The notes below the pieces were generated by a model that did not search any database, was not told the DNA's origin, and worked only from the letters and a program-made list of their open reading frames with translations. Made by a program: the position numbers and the translations under genes. Positions 24,046 to 32,047 of a stretch of 64,000 nt of DNA are shown piece by piece (positions within the stretch are counted from its first letter, which is position 1; every line of letters starts with the position of its first letter). The DNA comes from Kribbella flavida DSM 17836 (GTDB lineage Bacteria; Actinomycetota; Actinomycetes; Propionibacteriales; Kribbellaceae): contig NC_013729.1 of the NCBI RefSeq assembly GCF_000024345.1, positions 6,138,001 through 6,202,000 on the forward strand. Direction: 5' to 3'.

Positions 24046-24933
24046 TCAGCCGCGCAGGTCGTGACGGGCTCCGGCCAGGGCTGCGAAGTCGGCGATGCCG
24101 AGCATCTCGCCGCGCAGTCCCGGGTCGACGCCGGCCGCGGCGAGCACGGCGTCCAGCGTGGGCCGGTCGGGGACCCAGCGGGCCAGCGCCGAGCGGATCG
24201 TCTTGCGCCGCTGCGAGAACGCCGCCTCGATCACCGCGAACACTTCTTGGCGGGACGCGCTCGTCGCCGGGGGCTCGCGCCGGGCGAAGGCGACCAGGCC
24301 GGAGTCGACATTCGGGGCCGGCCAGAACACGTTCCGCCCGATCGGCCCGGCCCGGCGCACCTCGGCGTACCAGGCGGCCTTCGCCGACGGTACGCCGTAC
24401 GTGCGGGAGCCGGGTGGGGCGGCCAGCCGGTCGGCGACCTCGGACTGCACCATCACCAGCCCGTGCCGCAGCGACGGCGCGATCGCCAGCAGGTGGAGCA
24501 GCACCGGGACGGCAACGTTGTACGGCAGGTTGGCCACGCAGGCGGTCGGCGTGCCGATGGCCTCGGCCTGGACGGCCATCGCGTCGGCCTCGACCACGGT
24601 GAACCGGTCGGCCTGGGCCGGCGCGTAGGAGGCGATCGTGGCGGGCAGGGCGGCGGCCAGCAGCGGGTCGATCTCGACGGCGGTGACCCGGTGTCCCTCG
24701 GCCAGCAGCGCGAGGGTCAGCGATCCCAGCCCCGGCCCGATCTCGAGCACCGTCTCACCGGCCGGGTCGAGCTCGGCGGCGCGCACGATCCGGCGCACGG
24801 TGTTCGGGTCGATGACGAAGTTCTGGCCGCGCTGCTTGGTCGGGCGGAGCCCGAGCGACGCGGCCAGTGAACGCACGTCCGCCGGACCGAGAAGCCTCGG
24901 TCCGGCGGAGGTGGACGAATCAGCGCTGGTCAC
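24046..24933 (-). CDS. rsmA: 16S rRNA (adenine1518/1519-N6) dimethyltransferase
   Basis: Dimethylates two adjacent adenosines in helix 45 of 16S rRNA. The 295-residue protein shows RPTKQRGQNFVIDPNTVRRI, SAM motif VLEIGPGLGSLT and the catalytic NLPYNVAVPVL motif. Length is normal; the first 20 residues are variable. It lies 13 bases after rpfB and 55 bases before ispE on the same strand. Confidence 0.95.
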   Translation of the reverse strand: MTSADSSTSAGPRLLGPADVRSLAASLGLRPTKQRGQNFVIDPNTVRRIVRAAELDPAGETVLEIGPGLGSLTLALLAEGHRVTAVEIDPLLAAALPATIASYAPAQADRFTVVEADAMAVQAEAIGTPTACVANLPYNVAVPVLLHLLAIAPSLRHGLVMVQSEVADRLAAPPGSRTYGVPSAKAAWYAEVRRAGPIGRNVFWPAPNVDSGLVAFARREPPATSASRQEVFAVIEAAFSQRRKTIRSALARWVPDRPTLDAVLAAAGVDPGLRGEMLGIADFAALAGARHDLRG

Positions 24934-24946
24934 ACAGGTCAGTGTG

Positions 24947-26089
24947 TCAGGCCCGCTTGCCGCAGACCGGCCAGTCGCCGTAGCCGCCGCGGGCGGCGCG
25001 GACCTTCTCGGCGATCGCGATCTGCTGCGCCTTGCTGGCCTGGTGCGCGTTGTTGGCGTACTTGTCGCCGCCGTAGGCCACCCAGGTCTGGTGGCTGAAC
25101 TGCAGGCCGCCGTAGTACCCGTTGCCGGTGTTGATGTGCCAGTTGCCGCCGGACTCGCACTCGGCGATCCGGTCCCAGGCGCTGGTGTTGCCCACCGGCG
25201 GGTCGGCCGCCTCGGTGGTCTCCTCGTCCGGCGTGGACTCGGGCTCCGGCTCCGGCTTCGGCTTGGTGCCGATGGTGACCTTCTCGTCCACCGGCTCGGA
25301 AACGACCTTGCTCGCCAGCTTCTTGGTGCTGACCAGCTTGCCGTCCACGTAGGTGAGCACGTAGTCGACGGTCTTCTTGCCGGCGGTGCCCTCGACGGTC
25401 GTCTTGGTCTCGCCCTCGAGCAGCTGGGCCGACTTGGTCTCGACCTTCTCGAACGCGATCGACTCGGTCTTGGTGACCTTCCGGACGTCGACCCGGACCA
25501 CGGTGATCCGGTTGACGCCCGGCTTCAGCGGCGTCGTCACCGCCGGGGTGACCCGGTCGTCGCGGTCGTAGCCGACCCGGGCGCCCTTCAGCGCCTCGCC
25601 GACCGTCATCGCCATCGACTTCACGGCGACGACCTTGCCCTGCCGGACGAACTGGACCGTCTTCGGCGTCCGGACCTCCAGCGCCAGTCCCTCACGCCCG
25701 ATCGGGGCGCTGCGGCTGGTGGAGAGCAGGGCGCCGTCGTAGCGCAGGCCCAGGTCGGTCAGCGCCTCGTTCACGCTGTCGGCGGTGGTCCAGAAGCTCT
25801 TCTTGGTGCCGTCCTGGTTGACGGTCAGCTGGCGGCCGTACTGCACCGCGATCTCCTGACCGTCCTGCAGCTTGGCGTCCAGCGCGGGCGCGACCAGGTC
25901 ACGCTCACCGACCTGGATCTTCTTCGCCTCGAGAGCGTCCGCCACCGTGGAGCCGAAGGTGTGCACGGTCTGCACCTGCCCGTCGATCGACAGGCTCACG
26001 GTCTTGCTCTTGCTCGCATAGGCCACGCTACCGCCTGCGACGGCGATCGCAGCCGTCGCACCGACGGCCGCAATGATGGACTTACGCAC
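24947..26089 (-). CDS. rpfB: Resuscitation-promoting factor RpfB-type
   Basis: A secreted cell-wall hydrolase that promotes exit from dormancy. The 380-residue protein has a signal peptide (residues 1-26), three DUF348 ubiquitin-like repeats (about 30-195), a G5 domain (about 200-275, ending LASKVVSEPVDEKV), a Pro/Glu linker, and a C-terminal transglycosylase-like domain from WDRIAECESGGNWHINTGNG with catalytic Glu in AECESGG. GTG start at 26089 has GGGAG six bases upstream. Place between tatD and rsmA matches M. tuberculosis rpfB. Confidence 0.95.
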   Translation of the reverse strand: MRKSIIAAVGATAAIAVAGGSVAYASKSKTVSLSIDGQVQTVHTFGSTVADALEAKKIQVGERDLVAPALDAKLQDGQEIAVQYGRQLTVNQDGTKKSFWTTADSVNEALTDLGLRYDGALLSTSRSAPIGREGLALEVRTPKTVQFVRQGKVVAVKSMAMTVGEALKGARVGYDRDDRVTPAVTTPLKPGVNRITVVRVDVRKVTKTESIAFEKVETKSAQLLEGETKTTVEGTAGKKTVDYVLTYVDGKLVSTKKLASKVVSEPVDEKVTIGTKPKPEPEPESTPDEETTEAADPPVGNTSAWDRIAECESGGNWHINTGNGYYGGLQFSHQTWVAYGGDKYANNAHQASKAQQIAIAEKVRAARGGYGDWPVCGKRA

Positions 26090-26153
26090 TCATGCTCCCA
26101 GGTAGAGCTACCCGGGCACGGGGGAGGACGGCGCAGGCGGACTCCGTAAGTCG

Positions 26154-26308
26154 CCGGGCCAAGGGCCCGGACACCGCGGTCTCCGCCGAGGGGCTGCCAT
26201 CCGGAACCTTCCCCGATCCCGGCCAACGTCACGAGACAGTAACGAAGAAGTCGCGGCAGCGCCAATCGGCTCGTCGGCGTGGCGGAAAAAGTGTAACGAG
26301 CCGGTTAC
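26154..26308 (-). promoter_or_regulatory. rpfB upstream region with GTnAC repeats and a leader hairpin
   Basis: On the plus strand GTCAC (26228-26232) and GTAAC (26239-26243) form a direct repeat with a 6-base gap, and GTAAC (26293-26297) faces GTTAC (26304-26308). Such GTMAC pairs resemble binding sites reported for MtrA, a known regulator of rpf genes. Nearer the gene, CCGGGCC/GGCCCGG (26154-26170) is a tight hairpin in the transcript leader. Functional assignment is tentative. Confidence 0.3.
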
Positions 26309-26919
26309 TCGGCGTGCCGGCCCCAGTGCCCCCGGTGCACCACTTCGGCGATGCTCCGGCGGCCGCGGCGCAGCGACGGCGAGCGCCGGTCCGGAGCCGG
26401 GTAGCCGATCGACAGCACCCCGACGAACTCGTACTCCGCCGGTACGCCGAACTCGTCCTTCAGATCACCCAGCAACTGGCTGGGAGCGCCGAAGAAGCAG
26501 GCCCCCAAGCCCTCGTCGACCACCGTCTGCAGCATCAGCAGCACCGCCATCCCGGTGTCCACGAACCAGTACGGCGCGGCCCAGCGCGACTCGTCCCGGT
26601 CGGTGCGGCCCTTGTCCGGTTCGGCGTACCGGTCGAGGTACGCGGCCTTGTCGGCGAAGGCCAGCACCAGCATCGGCGCCCGGCGCAGTCCTGTGACCCA
26701 TCGCACATACTTCTCGTCGACGGCGGCGGCCGTGATCCGCCAGTACCGCTCCCGGTCGTCGCCTTCCAAGGTCAGGAAGGCCCAGCCCTGGCTGAAGCCC
26801 GCCGACGGTCCGCGCAGGCCGTTCGCGAGGATCCGCTCCCGGACGTCGGCCGGCACCGGCCGGTCCGGGTCGTAGTCGCGCACCATCCGGCGGCGCCGGA
26901 CGACGTCGGAGAACTCCAC
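26305..26919 (-). CDS. Nitroreductase-family flavoprotein
   Basis: A 204-residue protein of the FMN-dependent nitroreductase fold: N-terminal FSDVVRRRRMVRDYDPDRPVP, the GPSAGFSQGWAF FMN-binding stretch, and YWFVDTGMAVLLMLQTVVDEGLG with ACFFG typical of the family. The GTG at 26919 shares one base with the tatD stop, so the genes are coupled. Physiological substrate unknown. Confidence 0.85.
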   Translation of the reverse strand: MEFSDVVRRRRMVRDYDPDRPVPADVRERILANGLRGPSAGFSQGWAFLTLEGDDRERYWRITAAAVDEKYVRWVTGLRRAPMLVLAFADKAAYLDRYAEPDKGRTDRDESRWAAPYWFVDTGMAVLLMLQTVVDEGLGACFFGAPSQLLGDLKDEFGVPAEYEFVGVLSIGYPAPDRRSPSLRRGRRSIAEVVHRGHWGRHAE

Positions 26920-27833
26920 TACCAGCGTCCGCCGAACGCCCGGTCGGCGTTGTCGGACAGCGCGCCGCACAGCTCGGCGACGGAGATGTTCAGCACGCCG
27001 GCCATCCTCCGGACGGTGTGCGGGACCAGGTACGACGCGTTCGGCTGACCGCGGTGCGGCGACGGGGTCAGGTACGGCGCGTCGGTCTCCACCAGGACCC
27101 GGTCCAGCGGGGTCACCGCCAGCGCGTCCCGCAGCGACTGGGCGTTCTTGAACGTCACCACCCCGGCGAAGCTGAGGAACGCCCCGCGCTCGACGCACCG
27201 GCGGGCGAACTCCGTGTCGCCGGAGAAGCAGTGCATCACCACCCGGTCCGGAACGCCTTCGGTGTCCAGGATCGCGAGGATGTCGTCGTGCGCGTCGCGG
27301 TCGTGGATCATCAGCGTCTTGTCCAGCCGCTTGGCCAGCTCGATGTGCGCCGCGAACGACTCGTGCTGCGCGGCCCGGCCGTCCTCGCCGGTGCGGAAGT
27401 AGTCCAGCCCGGTCTCGCCGATCACCCGGACCTTGGCCGAGGCCGCCGCGAGCCGCTCGATCTCGGCCAGCGCGCTGTCCAGCTCACCGGCGGCCTTCAG
27501 CTTGGGCGCCTCGTTCGGGTGCAGGGCGACGCCGGCGATCAGGTTCGGGTACTGCTCGGCGGCCTCGACCGCCCAGACCGCGCCCGGCAGGTCGCAGCCG
27601 ACCTGGACGATCCGGGTCACGCCGACCGAGGCGGCCAGCTTGATCGCCTCCGCGGCCCCGAGCCAGGCGCCGTCCTCGCCGTCGGCGATGTCCAGGTGGC
27701 AGTGCGCGTCGACCACGCTCATCGGCAACGGGTCGGGCAACGCCGGCCGGCTGCGGTCCCGGGACCGGCCGTCCTCCCCGATCGCAGCGCGTTCCCGCGT
27801 CGGACGGTCGACCTCCACACCCTCGGTAGACAT
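26919..27833 (-). CDS. tatD: TatD-family metal-dependent deoxyribonuclease
   Basis: A 304-residue TIM-barrel hydrolase with all metal ligands: DAHCHLD near residue 40, Glu in IGETGLDY, His in IHDRDAHDD, HCFSG and the terminal Asp in ETDAPYLTP. The extra 35 N-terminal residues are charged and low-complexity. ATG at 27833. TatD enzymes have 3'-5' exonuclease activity; gene order metG-tatD-rpfB is conserved in actinobacteria, here with a membrane protein and nitroreductase inserted. Confidence 0.93.
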   Translation of the reverse strand: MSTEGVEVDRPTRERAAIGEDGRSRDRSRPALPDPLPMSVVDAHCHLDIADGEDGAWLGAAEAIKLAASVGVTRIVQVGCDLPGAVWAVEAAEQYPNLIAGVALHPNEAPKLKAAGELDSALAEIERLAAASAKVRVIGETGLDYFRTGEDGRAAQHESFAAHIELAKRLDKTLMIHDRDAHDDILAILDTEGVPDRVVMHCFSGDTEFARRCVERGAFLSFAGVVTFKNAQSLRDALAVTPLDRVLVETDAPYLTPSPHRGQPNASYLVPHTVRRMAGVLNISVAELCGALSDNADRAFGGRW

Positions 27834-27847
27834 GCCGCCCAGCCTAC

Positions 27848-30091
27848 TTACCGCAGCCGGTAGATCCGTACGTCGGAGTTCGCGTACGCCGGGACGGCCA
27901 GCCGCTCCAGCGCGGGTGAGACCGGCCCGGCCCGCAGGTCGGCGATGATCCAGTCCACACCGACCTGGTCGCGCAGCCGGGTGAGCAGCGCCGGCGTGGG
28001 GCGGCGGACGGCGTCCAGGCTGTCCTGCAAGCGATCCGGCCACGGCGGCGGCTGGAGCAGGAAGCTGTTCGTGTTCCGGGTCGCCTCGAGGTTCCTCGGT
28101 GCGTAGGCCCAACCGCCCAGGTACTGCTGGACCCCGCTCAGCCCGGACACCCAGAACGCGTCGTCCGGGCAGCCGGGCCGGTAGGGCGCCGGCAGGCAGA
28201 ACACGTTGCTGACGGCCACATCACCGGTCTGGGCGTGCTCGCTCAACCAGAGCATCGCCTGCTGCTCGTTCTCGGTGAGGTAGACCCGGGACTCGGTGTT
28301 GGCGACCACCGGGCGGTCCGAGTACGCGTTGTACAGGTTGGTGGAGAAGGCGGCGAGCTGTTTCGGCAGGCCGGCCGCGACGACCAGCGCGATCACCTGC
28401 AGTACCGCCAGGGACCGGGAGCCGTTCCGGGTGAGCGCCACCACCGCAACCCCCACCACGGCGAGGAGCTGGAACGGCACCACCAGCGCCAGGATCGACC
28501 GGGCGACCGTCGTGGTCACCTCCGGCACGTCGAACCAGAACAGCCGGATCACCCAGGCGGTCACGAAGCCCGCGATCGCCGCGACCAGCACCGGCCGCCA
28601 CCGGGTGGTGCCGTCGACCAGCGTGGCGGCCACCGCGACCGTGCCGACCACGCCGAGCGCCGTCACGGTCCTGACGAAGTGGTACTCCGAGTAGCCGGTG
28701 TGCGAGAACACCATGGTGATCCCTGTCCCGGCCGTCACACAGCCCGCCAGCCACCAGTACGCCGGGTCGCGGCGCACGGGGCTGACCGTCGTACCGAGCA
28801 GGGACAGCAGGCGGGTGGAGTTGACCAGCAGGTAGTAGCCCAGCAGGGTGGCGGCGAACAGCAGCAGCCGCGGCGTGCCGGACTCGATCGACGGCAGGAG
28901 CCAGCCGCCCGTGGCCGGGTAGGACCGGTCGCCGGTCACCGAGGCGTAGAACGGCTGCACCCGCAGCGCGGCCAGCACCTGGATCCGGCTGCCTCCCGTG
29001 CTCCCGGTCAGCGTGGGGATCGCGGCGGCGAAGAACGCACCGGCCAGCCCGAAGAGCGCGATGACCCGCCAGGGCGGCTTGCGCTCCCTGATCCAGGCGA
29101 ACCCTCCGACGACGGTTGCACCCACGAGCATGATCGGCAGCAGCGTTGGCTTGGTCCCGGTCGCCAGCCCGATCATCAGAATCAGCGCGACCCAGGTACC
29201 GGGGGTGCTCTGCTTGCGCAGGATGAGCACGGTCGGCCCGACCAGCCCCAGCATCACGAGCGCGGCGAGAGCACCGGTCGGACCCTGGATCACCTGGGCA
29301 GGCGACGCGTCCAAGCCGGGCCTGGCCGCGAGCTGCAGGGTGCCGGGCAGCACCCCGGTCAGCGCACCGGCCACGGCACCGGCCCAGGTCTTGCCGGTCA
29401 ACGCCTCCGCGGCCGCCCAGCCGGCCATGACCAGGCTGAGCACGAAGGTGACTGGCCACAGGTGCATCAGGACGTGCGACGGCTCGGCGCTGGCCATCAC
29501 CGACTGCCCGGCCATCGACGCGTTGGCAAACCAGTGGTAGATCAGCGGCTCGCCCAGGACGGACGGATCGGACGGGGTGACGTCGTTCCGGAGCATCTGG
29601 ATCAGTCCGAGCTGGTACCAGATGTCCTGGTGGCGGTGGAAGGCGACCGGGGGCAGCGGCCAGGTCCGGAGCACGCCCACCGCTGTGCGCAGTACCGCCA
29701 GAAGCAGCAGGGTGGCCAGTACGGGCTGCCACCAGCCTGGTGAGGACGGCCACGTCAGCTGCCGCCGTAGTGGCGGTGCCAGCAGGAAGACGAGCAGGAA
29801 CGCCAGCACCACGACCCACTGGAGAGCGGGCACCCCCAGCGCGGTGCAGACCGCCCAGACGGCCAGCTGCCAGGAGATCCCGAGCACAGCGCCGAACCCG
29901 AGGTCCTGCGGCAGCGACCGGCCACCGGTCAGCGCGCGCCACAGGAGGAGACCCGGGAGCTGCACCGACAGCAGCCAGGTGATCAGGTAGCGAATGGTCT
30001 CCGTGACCGGATCACCCAGGCCGGCCAGCAGTACGACGGTGACGACGGGCAAGGCGAGCCAGAGGGCGGGCCGGAGCGCACGCACGGGCAT
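27848..30091 (-). CDS. Large polytopic membrane protein, GT-C-like
   Basis: A 747-residue protein with roughly a dozen membrane helices through residue 590 and a C-terminal soluble domain (about 595-747) likely on the outer face. An acidic/His-containing loop after helix four (VAFHRHQDIWYQLGLIQML, then PLIYHWFANASM) is placed like the catalytic first loop of GT-C glycosyltransferases. Overall shape resembles polyprenyl-sugar-dependent mannosyl/arabinosyl transferases, but I see no diagnostic motif. It ends 14 bases before the tatD start. Confidence 0.5.
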   Translation of the reverse strand: MPVRALRPALWLALPVVTVVLLAGLGDPVTETIRYLITWLLSVQLPGLLLWRALTGGRSLPQDLGFGAVLGISWQLAVWAVCTALGVPALQWVVVLAFLLVFLLAPPLRRQLTWPSSPGWWQPVLATLLLLAVLRTAVGVLRTWPLPPVAFHRHQDIWYQLGLIQMLRNDVTPSDPSVLGEPLIYHWFANASMAGQSVMASAEPSHVLMHLWPVTFVLSLVMAGWAAAEALTGKTWAGAVAGALTGVLPGTLQLAARPGLDASPAQVIQGPTGALAALVMLGLVGPTVLILRKQSTPGTWVALILMIGLATGTKPTLLPIMLVGATVVGGFAWIRERKPPWRVIALFGLAGAFFAAAIPTLTGSTGGSRIQVLAALRVQPFYASVTGDRSYPATGGWLLPSIESGTPRLLLFAATLLGYYLLVNSTRLLSLLGTTVSPVRRDPAYWWLAGCVTAGTGITMVFSHTGYSEYHFVRTVTALGVVGTVAVAATLVDGTTRWRPVLVAAIAGFVTAWVIRLFWFDVPEVTTTVARSILALVVPFQLLAVVGVAVVALTRNGSRSLAVLQVIALVVAAGLPKQLAAFSTNLYNAYSDRPVVANTESRVYLTENEQQAMLWLSEHAQTGDVAVSNVFCLPAPYRPGCPDDAFWVSGLSGVQQYLGGWAYAPRNLEATRNTNSFLLQPPPWPDRLQDSLDAVRRPTPALLTRLRDQVGVDWIIADLRAGPVSPALERLAVPAYANSDVRIYRLR

Positions 30092-30115
30092 CGGGGTTCC
30101 TGCAACTCACACCAG

Positions 30116-30130
30116 GCGACAAGTTGTCGC
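30116..30130. promoter_or_regulatory. Palindrome GCGACAAGTTGTCGC
   Basis: A 15-base perfect inverted repeat with 7-base arms lies 24 bases upstream of the GT-C-like gene and 45 bases past the stop of the first metG. It could be an operator or a short terminator. Confidence 0.35.
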
Positions 30131-30175
30131 AGCTTAACCAACCCCGCGCTGTGTCGTACTGCCCCGGCCACGGGA

Positions 30176-31933
30176 TCACGCCAGCCGGGCGAGCTCCTCG
30201 TCCACCACCGACGGCGGCAGCTTCGCGAACACCGGCCGCGGTGGCGCCACCGGCGTCCCCGGTACCACGGGCCGCGACCGCCACGCCGCCGCCCGGCCGT
30301 AGTTGCCCGTGATCACCGGGTAACCGGGACCTCCGTCGAGGTCGGCCACGTCGCGGATCTCCGGCCGGTCGGTGACCGCGCCGGTCCCGCCGAGCGTCTC
30401 GTGCACCTGCTGCGCGGAGTGCGGCAGGAACGGCGTCAGCAGAACATTGCTGTCGGCAACCACCTGCGCGGCGACGTGCAGGATCGTGCCCTGCCGGACC
30501 GGGTCCGACTGCTTCCACGGCGCCTGCTGGGACAGGTACTGGTTCGCCTCCGTGGCGACCCGGAGCGCGGCGCCGACCGCCTGCCGGAGCCGGTGGTGCT
30601 CCAGGTGCTCGCCGACCGTGCCGAACGCAGCCCGGCTGCGCGCGAGCAGCTCGTGGTCGGCGGTGGTCAGCTCGCCGGCGGCCGGGATCGCGCCGAAGTT
30701 CTTGGCGATCATCGAGGCGGTGCGGTTGACCAGGTTGCCCCAGGTACCGACCAGCTCGTCGTTGGTCCGGCGGACGAACTCGGCCCAGGTGAAGTCGGTG
30801 TCCTGGCTCTCCGGTCCGGCGGCCGCGACGAAGTAGCGCAGCGCGTCGGGGCCGTACCGCTCCAGCACGTGGCGAACGGAGATGACCACCGAGCGGGACG
30901 AGGAGAACTTGCGCCCCTCCATGGTGAGGAACTCGCTGCTGACCACCTCGGTCGGCAGGTTGAGCGCGCCGTACCGGCCGGGGTTCGGGGTGTTGTACCC
31001 AAGCAGCTCGGCCGGCCAGATCTGGGCGTGGAAGGTGATGTTGTCCTTGCCCATGAAGTAGTACGAGAGCGCGGTCGGGTCGCACCACCAGGCCCGCCAG
31101 GCGTCCGGGTCGCCGGTCCGGCGGGCCCACTCGATGCTGGCCGAGAGGTAGCCGATGACCGCGTCGAACCAGACGTACAGGCGCTTGGCCGGGTTCTCCT
31201 GCCAGCCGGGCAGCGGGACCGGGATGCCCCAGTCGATGTCCCGGGTGATCGCCCGCGGCCGGACGTCGTCCAGCAGGTTCAGGGCGAACTTGAGCACGTT
31301 CGGGCGCCAGTCGGTGCGGGTCTGCAGCCAGGAGCCGAGCGCGTCGGCCAGCGCCGGCAGGTCGAGGAAGAAGTGCTCGGTCTCCACGAACACCGGCGTC
31401 TCGCCGTTGATCCGGCTGCGCGGCTCCCGCAGGTCGATCGCGTCCAGCTGGTTACCGCAGTTGTCGCACTGGTCGCCGCGCGCCGCGTCGTACCCGCAGA
31501 TCGGGCAGGTGCCCTCGATGTACCGGTCGGGCAGAGTCCGGCCGGTGGACGGCGAGATCGCGCCCATCGCCGTCCGCGGCACCAGGTACCCGTTGCGGTG
31601 AACCGTACGGAACAGCTCCTGCGCGACGGCGTAGTGGTTGCCGGTGGTGGTCCGGGTGAACAGGTCGTACGACAGCCCGAGCCCGTGCAGGTCCTCGACG
31701 ATCATCCGGTTGTACCGGTCGGCCAGCTCCCGCGGGCTGACCCCTTCCCGCTCCGCCTGCACCAGGATCGGCGTACCGTGCTCGTCGGTCCCCGACACCA
31801 TCAGCACGTCGTTCCCGGCCATCCGCTGGTACCGGCTGAACACGTCCGCCGGAACACCGAACCCCGAAACATGCCCGATGTGCCGAGGCCCGTTCGCGTA
31901 GGGCCACGCCACCGCCGCCAGGATGTGCACCAT
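30176..31933 (-). CDS. metG: Methionyl-tRNA synthetase, E. coli-type (second, accessory copy)
   Basis: A 585-residue class I synthetase. HIGH motif is HIGHVSG near residue 18; the KMSKS loop is KFSSSRS. The zinc knuckle is a double CxxC (CPIC, nine residues, CDNC), which marks the MetRS1/E. coli architecture. ATG at 31933 puts MVHILAAVAWPYANGPRHIG at the N-terminus as in the family. The neighbouring second metG is of the other type and is the syntenic orthologue of mycobacterial metS, so this copy looks acquired and may confer resistance to a MetRS inhibitor. Confidence 0.9.
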   Translation of the reverse strand: MVHILAAVAWPYANGPRHIGHVSGFGVPADVFSRYQRMAGNDVLMVSGTDEHGTPILVQAEREGVSPRELADRYNRMIVEDLHGLGLSYDLFTRTTTGNHYAVAQELFRTVHRNGYLVPRTAMGAISPSTGRTLPDRYIEGTCPICGYDAARGDQCDNCGNQLDAIDLREPRSRINGETPVFVETEHFFLDLPALADALGSWLQTRTDWRPNVLKFALNLLDDVRPRAITRDIDWGIPVPLPGWQENPAKRLYVWFDAVIGYLSASIEWARRTGDPDAWRAWWCDPTALSYYFMGKDNITFHAQIWPAELLGYNTPNPGRYGALNLPTEVVSSEFLTMEGRKFSSSRSVVISVRHVLERYGPDALRYFVAAAGPESQDTDFTWAEFVRRTNDELVGTWGNLVNRTASMIAKNFGAIPAAGELTTADHELLARSRAAFGTVGEHLEHHRLRQAVGAALRVATEANQYLSQQAPWKQSDPVRQGTILHVAAQVVADSNVLLTPFLPHSAQQVHETLGGTGAVTDRPEIRDVADLDGGPGYPVITGNYGRAAAWRSRPVVPGTPVAPPRPVFAKLPPSVVDEELARLA

Positions 31934-32047
31934 CCGCCGACTGTAGAACCCCGTTGAGCCTCCGGGCGATCGAATTGCCTGGGGCAACCCAGCCCCGGAA
32001 CCGAAGCCGCCGCTGTCTGCTTCGCGGCGGCCTCGGTCCGTCGTGGC

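Noticed and set aside
26090..26330. c-di-AMP (ydaO) riboswitch before rpfB
   Set aside because: Such riboswitches often precede actinobacterial rpf genes, but the conserved GGGTGAATC-like and CCCGTCAGCTAACC-like segments are not present; only a short hairpin is seen.
28235..29743. Long plus-strand frame opposite the GT-C-like membrane protein
   Set aside because: Composition is typical of antisense frames; the minus-strand frame shows clear membrane helices.
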